A DNA stretch of 64,000 nt, taken from NCBI GenBank assembly GCA_021821045.1, contig JAKACW010000003.1:49875-113874 (forward strand), in the 5' to 3' direction. This DNA comes from Pseudomonadota bacterium (GTDB lineage Bacteria > Pseudomonadota > Gammaproteobacteria > JAADHS01). The translations under genes were made by a program, and so were the position numbers. The notes under the pieces were generated by a model. That model was not told the origin of the DNA. It ran no database searches and saw nothing but the letters and a program-made list of their open reading frames with translations. Positions 34,523-43,392 of this stretch are shown here, in pieces (positions within the stretch are counted from its first letter, which is position 1; every line of letters starts with the position of its first letter).

Positions 34523-35620
34523 TTAAAACGTGATATCGAGACAAGACTTGCCGTTGCGCACAAACGGCGGCTTGACGACGATGGCATTCAGCAACTTGCC
34601 GCGAATGTCGACCTGGCAGGTGGCCCCCACGTTGCGCGGTACGCGCGCGAACGCGATGGCTCGCCCCAGTGTCGGCGAAAATCCGCCGCTGGTGATTTCG
34701 CCCGCCGGCCGGCCGTCAATCACAACCGTCATGTGATTGCGCAACACGCCGCGGTCCTCGAGGACCAAGCCGACAAACTTCTGCCGATTCTCATCCCGGC
34801 GCTGCGTCTCCAGCGCGGCACGGCCAATAAAATTGCGCTGTTCAGGTTCCCAGGCGATCGTCCAGCCCAAGCCGGACTCCAAGGGCGAGGTGGACTCGTC
34901 CATGTCGACGCCGTACAGATTCATGCCCGCTTCCAGACGCAGAGTGTCACGCGCCGCGAGGCCGATGGGTTTGACGCCATTCTCCAACAACCCGCCCCAC
35001 ACCTTATTTACTTGGGTGACCGGCACCATGAGTTCGTAACCGTCTTCGCCGGTGTAACCGGTGCGGGCGATGAACAAGTCACCCGTCTGAACCGCATTGA
35101 ACGGCGTCAGCGCCATGGCCGCTTTGGCCGCCTGCGCGCCGATGACGCCATGGGTCTTGTCGCGGGCGTGGGGCCCTTGCACGGCGATCATCGCCAAGTC
35201 ATCGCGCTGGGTCATGGTGACGTCATAGGGACCGCAATGCCCTGTCACCCATGCCAGCACCTTGTCGCGGGTTCCGGCATTGAACACGACCCGGAAAAAT
35301 TCATCGTCGAGGTAATAGACAATCAAGTCGTCGATCACACCGCCCCGCTCGTTCAGCATGCAGGTGTAGAGCGCCTTTCCCTTGTTTTGCAGGCGATTGA
35401 CGTCATTGGCGAACAAATAGCAAAGGAACTCGCGGATCCGCTTGCCACGCATGTCGACAACCGTCATGTGGGAGACGTCGAACACGCCCGCGTCGCGTCG
35501 CACTTGGTGATGCTCATCCAACTGCGAGCCGTAGTTCAACGGCATGTCCCACCCGCTAAAGTCGACGATCTTGGCGCCGAGTTCGACGTGGGTTTGGTAC
35601 AACGGTGTGCGTTTACCCAT
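34523..35620 (-). CDS. gcvT: Aminomethyltransferase (glycine cleavage T protein)
   Basis: This 365-residue T-protein starts M-G-K-R-T-P-L-Y, followed by the typical M-P-L-N-Y-G-S-Q and F-D-V-S-H-M motifs (near residues 26-50), then R-T-G-Y-T-G-E-D-G-Y-E (about 195-205) and the C-terminal domain with V-L-R-N-H-M-T. The catalytic Asp equivalent lies in the R-L-E-A-G-M-N-L-Y-G-V-D-M-D segment. It transfers the methylene group from GcvH to tetrahydrofolate and releases ammonia. GGAGGG precedes the ATG. It is the first gene of the operon, 145 bases below the riboswitch. Confidence 0.96.
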   Translation of the reverse strand: MGKRTPLYQTHVELGAKIVDFSGWDMPLNYGSQLDEHHQVRRDAGVFDVSHMTVVDMRGKRIREFLCYLFANDVNRLQNKGKALYTCMLNERGGVIDDLIVYYLDDEFFRVVFNAGTRDKVLAWVTGHCGPYDVTMTQRDDLAMIAVQGPHARDKTHGVIGAQAAKAAMALTPFNAVQTGDLFIARTGYTGEDGYELMVPVTQVNKVWGGLLENGVKPIGLAARDTLRLEAGMNLYGVDMDESTSPLESGLGWTIAWEPEQRNFIGRAALETQRRDENRQKFVGLVLEDRGVLRNHMTVVIDGRPAGEITSGGFSPTLGRAIAFARVPRNVGATCQVDIRGKLLNAIVVKPPFVRNGKSCLDITF

Positions 35621-35764
35621 TAGAGATCCCTCCGCTGCGCGTTGCCGGCGGCACGGCGCACGTCATTTATTTTGGCAATTGAACAACACATGTTGACCCG
35701 CCGGGATACCGTTCCTTGCGAGAGGCGCTTCGATGCAGTTCATCAAACCATTTACTGCGACCTA

Positions 35765-35978
35765 GCCCCTCTGTCCTCGGTACCTGAGAGCTTGTGCCCC
35801 TTCGGCGGATCCTGTCGTGTCCGTAGAAAACCGATCATGAGCGCATTCACTCATGATGGATCATAGGCAGGATGGATCTCTCTCCAGAGTCAATCTTCGT
35901 CCACATGGTCCTTTTGCCTGAGCGATTCCGGGCTGGTTGCGCCTTCGGCGCCGCGTGTCGCGGTCTCTCCCGTGTGGA
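35765..35978 (-). ncRNA. Tandem glycine riboswitch
   Basis: On the minus strand two aptamers follow each other. Aptamer 1 (about 35901-35978) shows CGGGAGAGACCGC, GCGCCGAAGGCGC and CTCAGGCAAAAGGACC. Aptamer 2 (about 35765-35890) shows CTGGAGAGATCCA, an elaborated P3 arm containing the inverted pair CATGAGTG/CGCTCATG, CGCCGAAGGGG and CTCAGGTACCGAGGACAGAG. These are the conserved core words of the gcvT element, whose two aptamers bind glycine. In most bacteria binding turns the gcv operon on. The 145-base tract to gcvT would be the expression platform; I see no obvious T-tract terminator in it. Confidence 0.95.
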
Positions 35979-35997
35979 CTACTTTTTACTGGGCAAA

Positions 35998-36026
35998 ACT
36001 ATACTCTTTCGTGCTCGCAAAACCAA
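35998..36026 (-). promoter_or_regulatory. Putative sigma-70 promoter of the gcv operon
   Basis: On the minus strand TTGGTT (36021-36026) and TATAGT (35998-36003) are spaced by 17 bases. Transcription would start near 35991, about a dozen bases before the first riboswitch aptamer, which is the expected layout. Confidence 0.6.
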
Positions 36027-36038
36027 GGGGAGGGCGGG

Positions 36039-37652
36039 TCACGTTTTTTCACCACGCATCATGACCCAAATGGCGGGAAACGTTCCGACGACGAGCACCA
36101 ATGCGGCGGGTGCCGCCAATTTCAACATTTCTTCGCTGGCTTCAATCCAGATGCGCACTGGCAACGTATCGAAACCAATGGGGCGCAGAATCAACGTCGC
36201 GGGGAGTTCTTTAAGCACATCAATAAAGACCAGCACCCATGCGCTTATCATCCCTCCACGTATCATGGGTATAGTCACGCGCCAAAGATTCTCCAGCGGA
36301 CCCGCGCCCAGCACCCGGCCGGCTTGTTCGATAGACGGTTTGAGTTGCTGCATCGCCGCTTCTTGCGACTGCACCGCAAGGGGCAGAAAGCGGATCACCA
36401 CCGCCATCACCAACGCGGCGAAACTGCCGTAGAGCCATGGCATGCTCTGCTGCATGAAACCACTGAGCACGAAAACAATAATTCCCAGCGCCACCACCGG
36501 GCCGGGCAGCACGAAACCGACATTGGACAATTGCACAAACGAATGGCTGAGGAAGTTTTGCCGTTTGGTATGGTACAAACCGACAGGCAGCGCAAGAATG
36601 ACGGCCAGCGTGGCGGCGATGAAACTCACCAGGCCGGAGTTAAACGCATAACCCCAAAACTCGTTGCCGATGTCGCCCAAACGCCACGCTTCCCACGACC
36701 AGACGATCATCCAAGAAACGGGCAACACAAAGGCCAAGACGGTGACCAACCCCAACCAGGACCAGATCACCCAGCGCTCCCAGCCGCGGGCCACTTTGAG
36801 CGCGCGCTCGCGCCTATACCCGGTGGCGTAGTAGCGCTGGCGTTGACGAAAAAATCTCTCGATCAACAGGAATGACAAACTCAGCGACACCAGAATCAGA
36901 CTCAAACCAGCCGCGCCCTGATAGTCGAAACGGCTGCTCATTTGGGAGTAGATGCTCAGGGTGAAGGTTTGATAGCGCAACATGCTGACCGCGCCAAAAT
37001 CCGACAACACGTGCAAGGTCACCACAGCCAAGCCGGCGGCAATGGCCGGGCGCAGCATCGGCAGATTGACCCGCAAGAACACCTGCCACGGCGCAGCGCC
37101 GTGAATTCGCGCCGCCTCGTCCATGGCAAGCGTGGATTGCTGCAGGGCGCCGCGCACCAACAAGAACACATAGGAAAACCCCGCCAGCGCAAGAATGAAG
37201 GCGCATCCCCATACATTACTCAAGTCCGGCGTGGGCGTGTCCGCGCCAAATATGCCGTGCCACACACTGCCAAGCCAGCCATCATGCTTCAACAATTCGG
37301 TGTAGATATGGGCGAACACATAAGTCGGGATGGTCAAGGGCAGAACTAACAGCCACACCGCAAGAGTCCGCCCCGGAAAATCGCGGCGGGTTACAAACCA
37401 CGCGCAGGACACGCCCAGCACGAAACAACCGATGGCGACCAGAACCGCCAGCGACAGGGTGTTAAAAAGAAGCGAAACGACGCGAGCGCTCCACAGTCTC
37501 GCCCACTGCTCCGAACCGAGTTGGCCGCTACTGTGAATGACGAACAACAGCGGGATCGCCGCCATAAGAACAACCAGCAGCGCACTTAATGCCAAAAAAT
37601 TCGGGCGTGGAAGATTCACACGCCCGACAGTTGCGGAGGGTTGGGAGTTCAA
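36039..37652 (-). CDS. Iron(III) ABC transporter permease (FbpB type)
   Basis: This 537-residue permease is a fusion of two BPD_transp_1 halves with about 12 membrane helices. EAA-loop motifs occur twice: once as M-D-E-A-A-R-I-H-G-A-A-P-W near residue 175, and once, weaker, as I-E-Q-A-G-R-V-L-G-A-G-P near residue 455. This matches FbpB/AfuB-type ferric permeases. The start overlaps the stop of the binding-protein gene (ATGA). No ATP-binding subunit follows; the next feature is the divergently unrelated gcv leader, so the ATPase must be encoded elsewhere. Confidence 0.92.
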   Translation of the reverse strand: MNSQPSATVGRVNLPRPNFLALSALLVVLMAAIPLLFVIHSSGQLGSEQWARLWSARVVSLLFNTLSLAVLVAIGCFVLGVSCAWFVTRRDFPGRTLAVWLLVLPLTIPTYVFAHIYTELLKHDGWLGSVWHGIFGADTPTPDLSNVWGCAFILALAGFSYVFLLVRGALQQSTLAMDEAARIHGAAPWQVFLRVNLPMLRPAIAAGLAVVTLHVLSDFGAVSMLRYQTFTLSIYSQMSSRFDYQGAAGLSLILVSLSLSFLLIERFFRQRQRYYATGYRRERALKVARGWERWVIWSWLGLVTVLAFVLPVSWMIVWSWEAWRLGDIGNEFWGYAFNSGLVSFIAATLAVILALPVGLYHTKRQNFLSHSFVQLSNVGFVLPGPVVALGIIVFVLSGFMQQSMPWLYGSFAALVMAVVIRFLPLAVQSQEAAMQQLKPSIEQAGRVLGAGPLENLWRVTIPMIRGGMISAWVLVFIDVLKELPATLILRPIGFDTLPVRIWIEASEEMLKLAAPAALVLVVGTFPAIWVMMRGEKT

Positions 37653-38671
37653 GGCATTCCTGCTGATTCAATCAAATCGACGGTGGCGTTGCGCTGTTTG
37701 CCCAACTCAGCCATGGGAACGGGCGCAACCCGATAGCTTCCTGCGGCCGGCACTTCGTCGGCTGCGGGCACGCCTTCGCGGGTGGGATACTCGCTGTTGG
37801 CTTCCGCGAACATGCGCTGCCCTTCGGCGCTGACGAAAAACGCCATGAGCTGTTGCGCCTGTTCGGCCTTGGCGCTGTTTTTGGGAACGGCCGCGCCGGC
37901 CACGTTCCACGCCACGCCCATTGCGCCCTCGCCTTGATCCGGCAACAGGATGGCCACCGGCGCATCGGGATGCTCAGCGAGATGGCGGAAGATGTAGTAG
38001 TGATTAACCAGGCCCACGGCCAATTTGCCGGCGGCGACGTCGCTGACAATGGCGCTGTGCTTGCTGAACACTCGACCTTCGGCGTTATCCTTGATGCCCG
38101 CCAGCCATTGCTTGGTCTTCGCCTCGCCCCACGACTGCAGGTACACCGTCATGCCGGCAATAAAGCTTTCGTTGGTGGCACTGGTAACGCCGAGCTTGCC
38201 TTTCCATTTCGGATCGGCGATGTCCCAAACGGATTTGATGGCCATGGCATCGGCATTGTTCTTGTTCACCACCAGCACACGAGCGCGCGCCGACAGCCCG
38301 ATCCAACTGTTGTCCGCCGCGCGGTAGTTCGCCGGGATGACATCACCGATTTCCTTGGGTAAAGGTTTGAACAGTCCCATGTCGGACCCGACTTGGAGAT
38401 TCCCCGCGTCGTTGCTGATGAAGACGTCGGCCGGCGTCTTGGCACCCTCAAGGCGCAGCTTGTTCAACAAGGCGGTCGACTCCGCAGTGTGGAGCACCAC
38501 CTTGATACCCGTCTTGGCGCTGAACGCTTCCACCACAGGTTTGACGAATTTATCGCTGCGACCGGAATAAACCACAAGCTCGTCGGCGGCGACCGCCGCG
38601 AACCCCGGCAGCAGCGTCAGACCGCCGACAAACAGCCAAATACATCGTCGTTTCAGAGTGTTACCAGGCAT
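37649..38671 (-). CDS. Iron(III) ABC transporter periplasmic binding protein (FbpA/FutA type)
   Basis: This 340-residue periplasmic protein has a signal peptide (about residues 1-29, ending A-V-A-A) and the FbpA-type pattern: L-V-V-Y-S-G-R at the mature start, a central N-E-S-F hinge region, and V-N-H-Y-Y (about 230) with the tandem tyrosines that bind Fe(III). It captures ferric iron and delivers it to the permease encoded next. A near-consensus promoter with an overlapping Fur box lies 33 to 63 bases upstream, so it should be repressed when iron is plentiful. Confidence 0.94.
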   Translation of the reverse strand: MPGNTLKRRCIWLFVGGLTLLPGFAAVAADELVVYSGRSDKFVKPVVEAFSAKTGIKVVLHTAESTALLNKLRLEGAKTPADVFISNDAGNLQVGSDMGLFKPLPKEIGDVIPANYRAADNSWIGLSARARVLVVNKNNADAMAIKSVWDIADPKWKGKLGVTSATNESFIAGMTVYLQSWGEAKTKQWLAGIKDNAEGRVFSKHSAIVSDVAAGKLAVGLVNHYYIFRHLAEHPDAPVAILLPDQGEGAMGVAWNVAGAAVPKNSAKAEQAQQLMAFFVSAEGQRMFAEANSEYPTREGVPAADEVPAAGSYRVAPVPMAELGKQRNATVDLIESAGMP

Positions 38672-38704
38672 ATATCCCTCGATGATTGATCCGCTCTATT
38701 TGCA

Positions 38705-38734
38705 AATGATAATGATTCGCATTTAGCGTGTCAA
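38705..38734 (-). promoter_or_regulatory. Sigma-70 promoter with overlapping Fur box
   Basis: On the minus strand TTGACA (38729-38734) and TATCAT (38706-38711) are spaced by 17 bases. A Fur-like palindrome (plus strand AATGATAATGATTCGCATT, 38705-38723) covers the -10 region and resembles the consensus GATAATGATAATCATTATC. Fur-Fe(II) would block RNA polymerase here, giving iron repression of the binding protein and permease. Confidence 0.85.
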
Positions 38735-38898
38735 CAACTTAACTTTAGTGTGGCAACCGTGACGGGTCAAATCGATCCGCGAAACGGCCAAAGGTCGCGG
38801 TTTCGCAGTGGCCGAACCAACGGCTAGATTTAAGTGCAGGAGAATCGACTGCCCGAAGCGATTCGAGGTTCCTGGCCTGAATCACCGTTCGCGCCGTT

Positions 38899-40170
38899 TC
38901 AATTCGCGGCAGGAAACCGCTCCCACGACGGGTCCGCGACCTCAGGCAAAGCGGAACACAGCTTGGGCAAGTCGCCGCTCAGACCCATCGCCCGGCGAAT
39001 GAAGATTTCTTTGAGGAACGGCGTGCGATTCACGGCATTGAAGCCCGTGTTGCGCGCGATGCGCAGCGGCGCCGACGCGCTGCCGAACACCCGCTTAAAG
39101 CCATCCATGACGCCCAGCATGAGCAGGTTGTCGCCTTTGCGCCAGCGCTCGTAGCGACGCAATAGGCGAAGATCGCCCGCGTCGACTCCACTCGCCGCGC
39201 CTTCGCCGACGATCTGCGCCAACGCCGCCGCGTCGAGAAATCCCAGGTTCGCGCCCTGCCCGGCCAGCGGGTGAACAGTGTGCGCCGCATCGCCAATGAG
39301 CGCGATGCGCGGCCTGACGTAGTCCGGGACATGCTCCAGCTTCAACGGAAACGCGCCGCGCGCTCCGACCACACTGACCTCGCCGAGCGTCGCTTCGAAG
39401 GCATCGGTGAGCTGCCGATTGAACGTTGCGTCGTCAAGGGCAAGGAGCTGCTCTGCATGAGAGGGGAACGTCGACCACACGATGGAACAATGATTGTCGC
39501 GCAGCGGCAAAAATGCCAACGGCCCCGCGGGCAGAAAACGTTGCCAAGCCGTGTCCTGATGGGGCAATGCGGTTTTGACCGTGGCAACCACCGCGCGCTG
39601 ATCATAGGACCAGCCACGCGCGTCGATACGAAGCAGTTGACGCACCTTGGAACGATTGCCGTCCGCCCCAACCACCAATTGCGCGCGCCAAGTTGTGCCG
39701 CGCGATGTCTCCACATAGGCCGCGTCATCTTCGATGCGCAACCCCGTCACCGCCGACGGCGCTTCGAGTTGAACATTGGCGCATTGCTGCAATGCTCTGA
39801 GCAATGCGCGCCGCGTCACGCGGTTTTCAACGATGTGCCCCAGTGCCGGCTCGGCCAGTTCGCTGGCATCGAACTCAATCCGTCCGCCGCCGGCGCTATC
39901 CCACACCCGCATGGCGCGAAAGGAGGCAACGCCCATTTCAACCATGTCGGGCCACACGCCCAGCGCCGTGAACATGCGCTGCGTCGCAAGCGACAACGCG
40001 GAAACCCGCAGATCGAATGAATTCTCCGGCCAAATTTTCTCGTCAATGGACTCCGCCTCGAGCACGGCGACACTCAATCCGGCGCGCGCCAGCGCCAAGG
40101 CGGCGGTGGCGCCGACCAAACCACCGCCCACGACGACCACATCGGCTCGATTTGATCGCGAAGGCGTCAT
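38899..40170 (-). CDS. ubiI: Ubiquinone biosynthesis FAD-dependent hydroxylase (UbiI/VisC-like)
   Basis: This 423-residue flavoprotein monooxygenase of the UbiH/COQ6 family has V-V-V-G-G-G-L-V-G-A-T at residues 12-22 (FAD ADP-binding), a D-G motif (V-V-G-A-D-G-N-R-S, about 165) and G-D-A-A-H-T-V-H-P-L-A-G-Q-G (about 290) for FAD. It hydroxylates the ubiquinone ring, probably at C5, using oxygen. The start overlaps the end of ubiH by four bases. Being second after ubiH suggests UbiI, but UbiF-type activity cannot be excluded. The C-terminal nine residues come from a REP element. Confidence 0.85.
   Translation of the reverse strand: MTPSRSNRADVVVVGGGLVGATAALALARAGLSVAVLEAESIDEKIWPENSFDLRVSALSLATQRMFTALGVWPDMVEMGVASFRAMRVWDSAGGGRIEFDASELAEPALGHIVENRVTRRALLRALQQCANVQLEAPSAVTGLRIEDDAAYVETSRGTTWRAQLVVGADGNRSKVRQLLRIDARGWSYDQRAVVATVKTALPHQDTAWQRFLPAGPLAFLPLRDNHCSIVWSTFPSHAEQLLALDDATFNRQLTDAFEATLGEVSVVGARGAFPLKLEHVPDYVRPRIALIGDAAHTVHPLAGQGANLGFLDAAALAQIVGEGAASGVDAGDLRLLRRYERWRKGDNLLMLGVMDGFKRVFGSASAPLRIARNTGFNAVNRTPFLKEIFIRRAMGLSGDLPKLCSALPEVADPSWERFPAAN
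38901..38926. repeat. REP unit 8, coding for the UbiI C-terminus
   Basis: A single reverse-type unit (AATTCGCGGCAGGAAACCGC then TCCCAC). The gene on the minus strand reads through it: the last residues S-W-E-R-F-P-A-A-N and the stop fall in the repeat. It is the only unpaired REP in the window. Confidence 0.9.
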
Positions 40171-41444
40171 GAAACCGCCGAGACGCGCTGCGCGGTTTTA
40201 TCGATGGCGCCGCTCGGCACGAGCGGCAAACCGCAGCCCAACCTAGGTTGCCGTCCGGCCAGCCCCATGGTGAAACGGGTCAACCGATGTTTGATCGGCG
40301 GCATCACATCCGCCGCGATCAAACCGGCATTGCGCGCCTTGGCTACCAGCCCGAGCGGATTGGCAAACACCCGCGCTAGTACATCGGTGAACAGCATGGC
40401 ATTGCCTTGATCCCGCTCCCGCCACGCGTGATAGCGCTGCAGAACGGCTTGCGCGCCGATATCCTCGCCGGCGCAATGAGCGTCGTAGATCAACTCGGCC
40501 AACACGGCGACATCGCGCAGACTGAGATTAAAGCCTTGGCCGGCGACGGGATGCAGGGCGTGAGCCGCGTTGCCGATCAACACGGTTCGCGTGAGAACGG
40601 CTTGGCGCGCCCGGGTCAACGCCAAGGGATAGGCCGCGCGCTTGCCGACTTTCACGAATCTCCCGAGCCGCCAACCAAAGACATCTTGCAGACGCTTTAG
40701 AAATTCATCATCACCGCGCGCGAGCATGGCCTCCTGCTCCTGCGGCGGCACCATCCACACCAAAGAGCATCGCCCCTCGGTCATGGGGAGCAGCGCCAAC
40801 GGACCCGTCGCGGTGAATCGCTCATAGGCGACATGATCATGATGCTTCTCGGGAGTGACATTGGCGATCACCGCCGCCTGGTCGTAGGGGCGACGGTCGA
40901 CGTCGACACCCAGGCTTTCCCGCACAATGGAACGGTCGCCATCGGCCGCCACCACCAACTTGGCGCTCAAGCAAACCTGTTCGCCGTTGATCCGCGCGCA
41001 GACCGTGGCGGCCTGTTCATCGAGAGCGACATCCGTCACGGTCGCCGGCGCGATCCAGTCCACATTCTCCGCCGCGGCCAGCGCAGCCCCGACAATGGCG
41101 CCGATGGTGCGATTCTCGATGACATACCCCAGCGCCTCAACCCCTTCGTCTTGCGCACTGAGCCGGGTGAAGCCGAAAAATCCACGATTGGAAATATGAA
41201 TGTGCCGAATTGGGCAGGCATGGGAAGCGAGCTGCGACCACAAGCCCAACGCCTGAAAAATGCGTTGTGAACCATGCGCCAGCGCGATGGAGCGATCATC
41301 GTAACTGGGCTGCCCCCGAGCGCCGATGGGCACGGCCTCGAGGATGCCCACCCGCAGCCCCGTGCCGCGCAACGCACAGCCCAAGGCGGCGCCGGCCAAC
41401 CCCCCGCCCACGATCAAAATATCGAAGGACCGCCCTTCGCTCAC
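40167..41444 (-). CDS. ubiH: 2-octaprenyl-6-methoxyphenol hydroxylase
   Basis: This 425-residue flavoprotein monooxygenase is paralogous to the next gene. It has I-V-G-G-G-L-A-G-A-A-L-G at residues 11-22, V-A-A-D-G-D-R-S (about 165) and G-N-A-A-H-A-L-H-P-V-A-G-Q-G-F-N-L (about 288). The G-N-A-A form (Asn where the family usually has Asp) is a feature of UbiH. It hydroxylates the C1 position in ubiquinone synthesis. The gene overlaps pepP upstream and ubiI downstream by four bases each, giving the classical ygfB-pepP-ubiH-ubiI order of E. coli. Confidence 0.9.
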   Translation of the reverse strand: MSEGRSFDILIVGGGLAGAALGCALRGTGLRVGILEAVPIGARGQPSYDDRSIALAHGSQRIFQALGLWSQLASHACPIRHIHISNRGFFGFTRLSAQDEGVEALGYVIENRTIGAIVGAALAAAENVDWIAPATVTDVALDEQAATVCARINGEQVCLSAKLVVAADGDRSIVRESLGVDVDRRPYDQAAVIANVTPEKHHDHVAYERFTATGPLALLPMTEGRCSLVWMVPPQEQEAMLARGDDEFLKRLQDVFGWRLGRFVKVGKRAAYPLALTRARQAVLTRTVLIGNAAHALHPVAGQGFNLSLRDVAVLAELIYDAHCAGEDIGAQAVLQRYHAWRERDQGNAMLFTDVLARVFANPLGLVAKARNAGLIAADVMPPIKHRLTRFTMGLAGRQPRLGCGLPLVPSGAIDKTAQRVSAVS

Positions 41445-42769
41445 GCGGCGCGCCTCATTAACGCTTCAATCTCGTCGGGTTCTTTAGGCGCGTCTTTGGA
41501 CAACACGTCGCGGCCGGAGCGCGTCACCAACACATCATCCTCGATGCGAATGCCGATGTTCCACCACTTCTTCGCCACGCCCTTGCTGTGCGCCGGAATG
41601 TACAAACCCGGTTCCACCGTCAGCACCATGCCGGGCTTGAGGGGACGCCACTTGCCATCAAGTTTGTACTCGCCGACGTCGTGCACGTCCATCCCCAGCC
41701 AATGGCCGGTGCGATGCATATAGAATTTCTTGTAGGTTTCGTCCTTGATCAGCTTGGCGGGATCGCCTTTGAGCAGTCCGATATCGACCAAACCCTTGGT
41801 GAGCACGCGCACCGCCGCGTCATGAGGTGCATTCCAGTGGGCGCCCGGCTTCACGGCGACGATGGCGGCCTTCTGGGCGGCAAGCACAATGTCATAGATG
41901 GTGCGCTGTTCCTTGGAAAACCGGCCGTTCACCGGAAAGGTGCGGGTGATGTCCGAGGCATAGCCATGCAACTCGGCACCGGCATCGATGAGCAACAATT
42001 CACCGTCATTGAGCGGCGCATCATTTTCGCGGTAGTGCAGAATACAGCCGTTGGCGCCGCCGCCGACGATCGGACCATAGGCAGGCGCGCGACTGCCATG
42101 GCGGGTGAACTCGTAAAGCAGCTCGGCTTCGATCTCGTATTCCATTTTGCCGGGCGTGCACGCTTCCATCGCCCGTCGATGGGCTGCGGCCGAAATCTGG
42201 GCCGCGCGGCGCATCGTCGCGACTTCGCCGGCATCCTTGAACAATCGCATTTCATGCAAGATGGATTCCGGCGCCACCATTTCTTGGGGCGCCGCGGTGC
42301 CCGAACGGGCCTTCCGCGCCACCGCCGCCCGCCAACTGTTGAGCCGGGCATCGAAGTGATCGTCGCGCCCCCATGAGTAGTAGACGGTCCTTTTGTTGCT
42401 CAGGAAATCCGGCATGTGCCGATCGAGCGTGTCGATCCCATGGGCCTCGTCCGCGCCATAGCGCGTCTTGGCGCCGTCCGGACCGGCCCGTCGACCATCC
42501 CAGGTTTCTCGTTCCGGGTCCCGCGGCCGGCAGAACATGACGAACTTGGGCTTCTGTTTTGAGCTGCCGGTGATGATCACCGCAATCGCATCGGGTTCGG
42601 GAAAGCCGCACAGATAGAAAAAGTCGCTGTCCGGCCGGAACGGGTAATCCACATCCCGGTTTCTGAGCTTTTCGCCGCCGCTGGCGATGATCGCGACCGC
42701 ATTCGCGCCCATCTGGCGGGCGAATCGCGCGCGTCTTTCGGCAAACACTCCATCAAGCTGGCCTGACAT
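41441..42769 (-). CDS. pepP: Xaa-Pro aminopeptidase
   Basis: This protein of 442 residues has the creatinase-like N-terminal domain (about 1-165) and the pita-bread metallopeptidase domain (about 170-435). Dinuclear metal ligands are visible: Asp in L-L-I-D-A-G-A-E, Asp in Y-A-S-D-I-T-R-T-F-P, His in H-R-T-G-H-W-L-G-M-D-V-H-D, Glu in L-T-V-E-P-G-L-Y and Glu in R-I-E-D-D. It removes N-terminal residues before proline. The ATG at 42769 (M-S-G-Q-L) is the standard family start. It is part of the ygfB-pepP-ubiH-ubiI operon. Confidence 0.94.
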   Translation of the reverse strand: MSGQLDGVFAERRARFARQMGANAVAIIASGGEKLRNRDVDYPFRPDSDFFYLCGFPEPDAIAVIITGSSKQKPKFVMFCRPRDPERETWDGRRAGPDGAKTRYGADEAHGIDTLDRHMPDFLSNKRTVYYSWGRDDHFDARLNSWRAAVARKARSGTAAPQEMVAPESILHEMRLFKDAGEVATMRRAAQISAAAHRRAMEACTPGKMEYEIEAELLYEFTRHGSRAPAYGPIVGGGANGCILHYRENDAPLNDGELLLIDAGAELHGYASDITRTFPVNGRFSKEQRTIYDIVLAAQKAAIVAVKPGAHWNAPHDAAVRVLTKGLVDIGLLKGDPAKLIKDETYKKFYMHRTGHWLGMDVHDVGEYKLDGKWRPLKPGMVLTVEPGLYIPAHSKGVAKKWWNIGIRIEDDVLVTRSGRDVLSKDAPKEPDEIEALMRRAA

Positions 42770-42801
42770 CCTACACAACTCCAAAAAGTGGCTCCATTGC
42801 C

Positions 42802-43392
42802 CTAATGAATCATCGGCACATCGCTGGGACGTCCCAACTGCTGCTTCAACTCAGCGTGGATCAGCAACGTGCCCATGCGAACGTATTCGATGATCTCGGC
42901 GAAGGCGTTTTCGTCCTCCTCCGACTCGTCCTCGAGCCGCTGCATCTGTGAAATGGCCGCAAAATCACGCAGCAGCTCGTTCACGTCCTCCGATAGCTTG
43001 CTGAAATCGCTTACGCCGCTGGCTGTCAGGCCGAAGAGAAAGCCGTCGCACCATTGCGCCAAGGCGGCCGCCCGCTCGGTCAGATCGTCTTCGCCAGTGG
43101 GGAGCAACATTTGGAACCCGAAGGAGCGATCATGCAGCTGTTCGTCGGTTGCCGCAAATAAGCGCGCCAAGACCATGCGCTGGTCGTCATGACCGCGAAT
43201 CAATCGCATGTCGTCCTCGCGACCGTAACCGCTCACAACTGCAGCGACCCACCCCGCCACATCGGGTTTGTCATTGGCACACAAGTATCCGCAGAGCGCA
43301 CCGTGATACTCGGACGCGGTAACTGACAGCGTTGTCTCCGCGAGTTCGGCCGCAACTTGATCGTAGTCGGGCAATGTAGTGGTCGTTGTCAA
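42802..43392 (-). CDS. ygfB: UPF0149 family protein YgfB
   Basis: This 196-residue YecA/YgfB (UPF0149) protein is acidic and mainly alpha-helical. The typical pattern is seen in E-Y-H-G-A-L-C-G-Y-L-C-A near residue 28, A-L-A-Q-W-C-D-G-F-L-F-G-L (about 112) and D-E-N-A-F-A-E-I-I-E-Y-V-R (about 160). YgfB is linked in the literature to regulation in Pseudomonas, but its biochemical role is unsettled. It is the first gene of the pepP-ubiH-ubiI operon, divergent from the TIGR02449/zapA genes, with 260 bases between them. Confidence 0.92.
   Translation of the reverse strand: MTTTTTLPDYDQVAAELAETTLSVTASEYHGALCGYLCANDKPDVAGWVAAVVSGYGREDDMRLIRGHDDQRMVLARLFAATDEQLHDRSFGFQMLLPTGEDDLTERAAALAQWCDGFLFGLTASGVSDFSKLSEDVNELLRDFAAISQMQRLEDESEEDENAFAEIIEYVRMGTLLIHAELKQQLGRPSDVPMIH

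Noticed and set aside
34733..35623. 296-residue plus-strand frame opposite gcvT
   Set aside because: It is a shadow of gcvT, with no recognisable domain.
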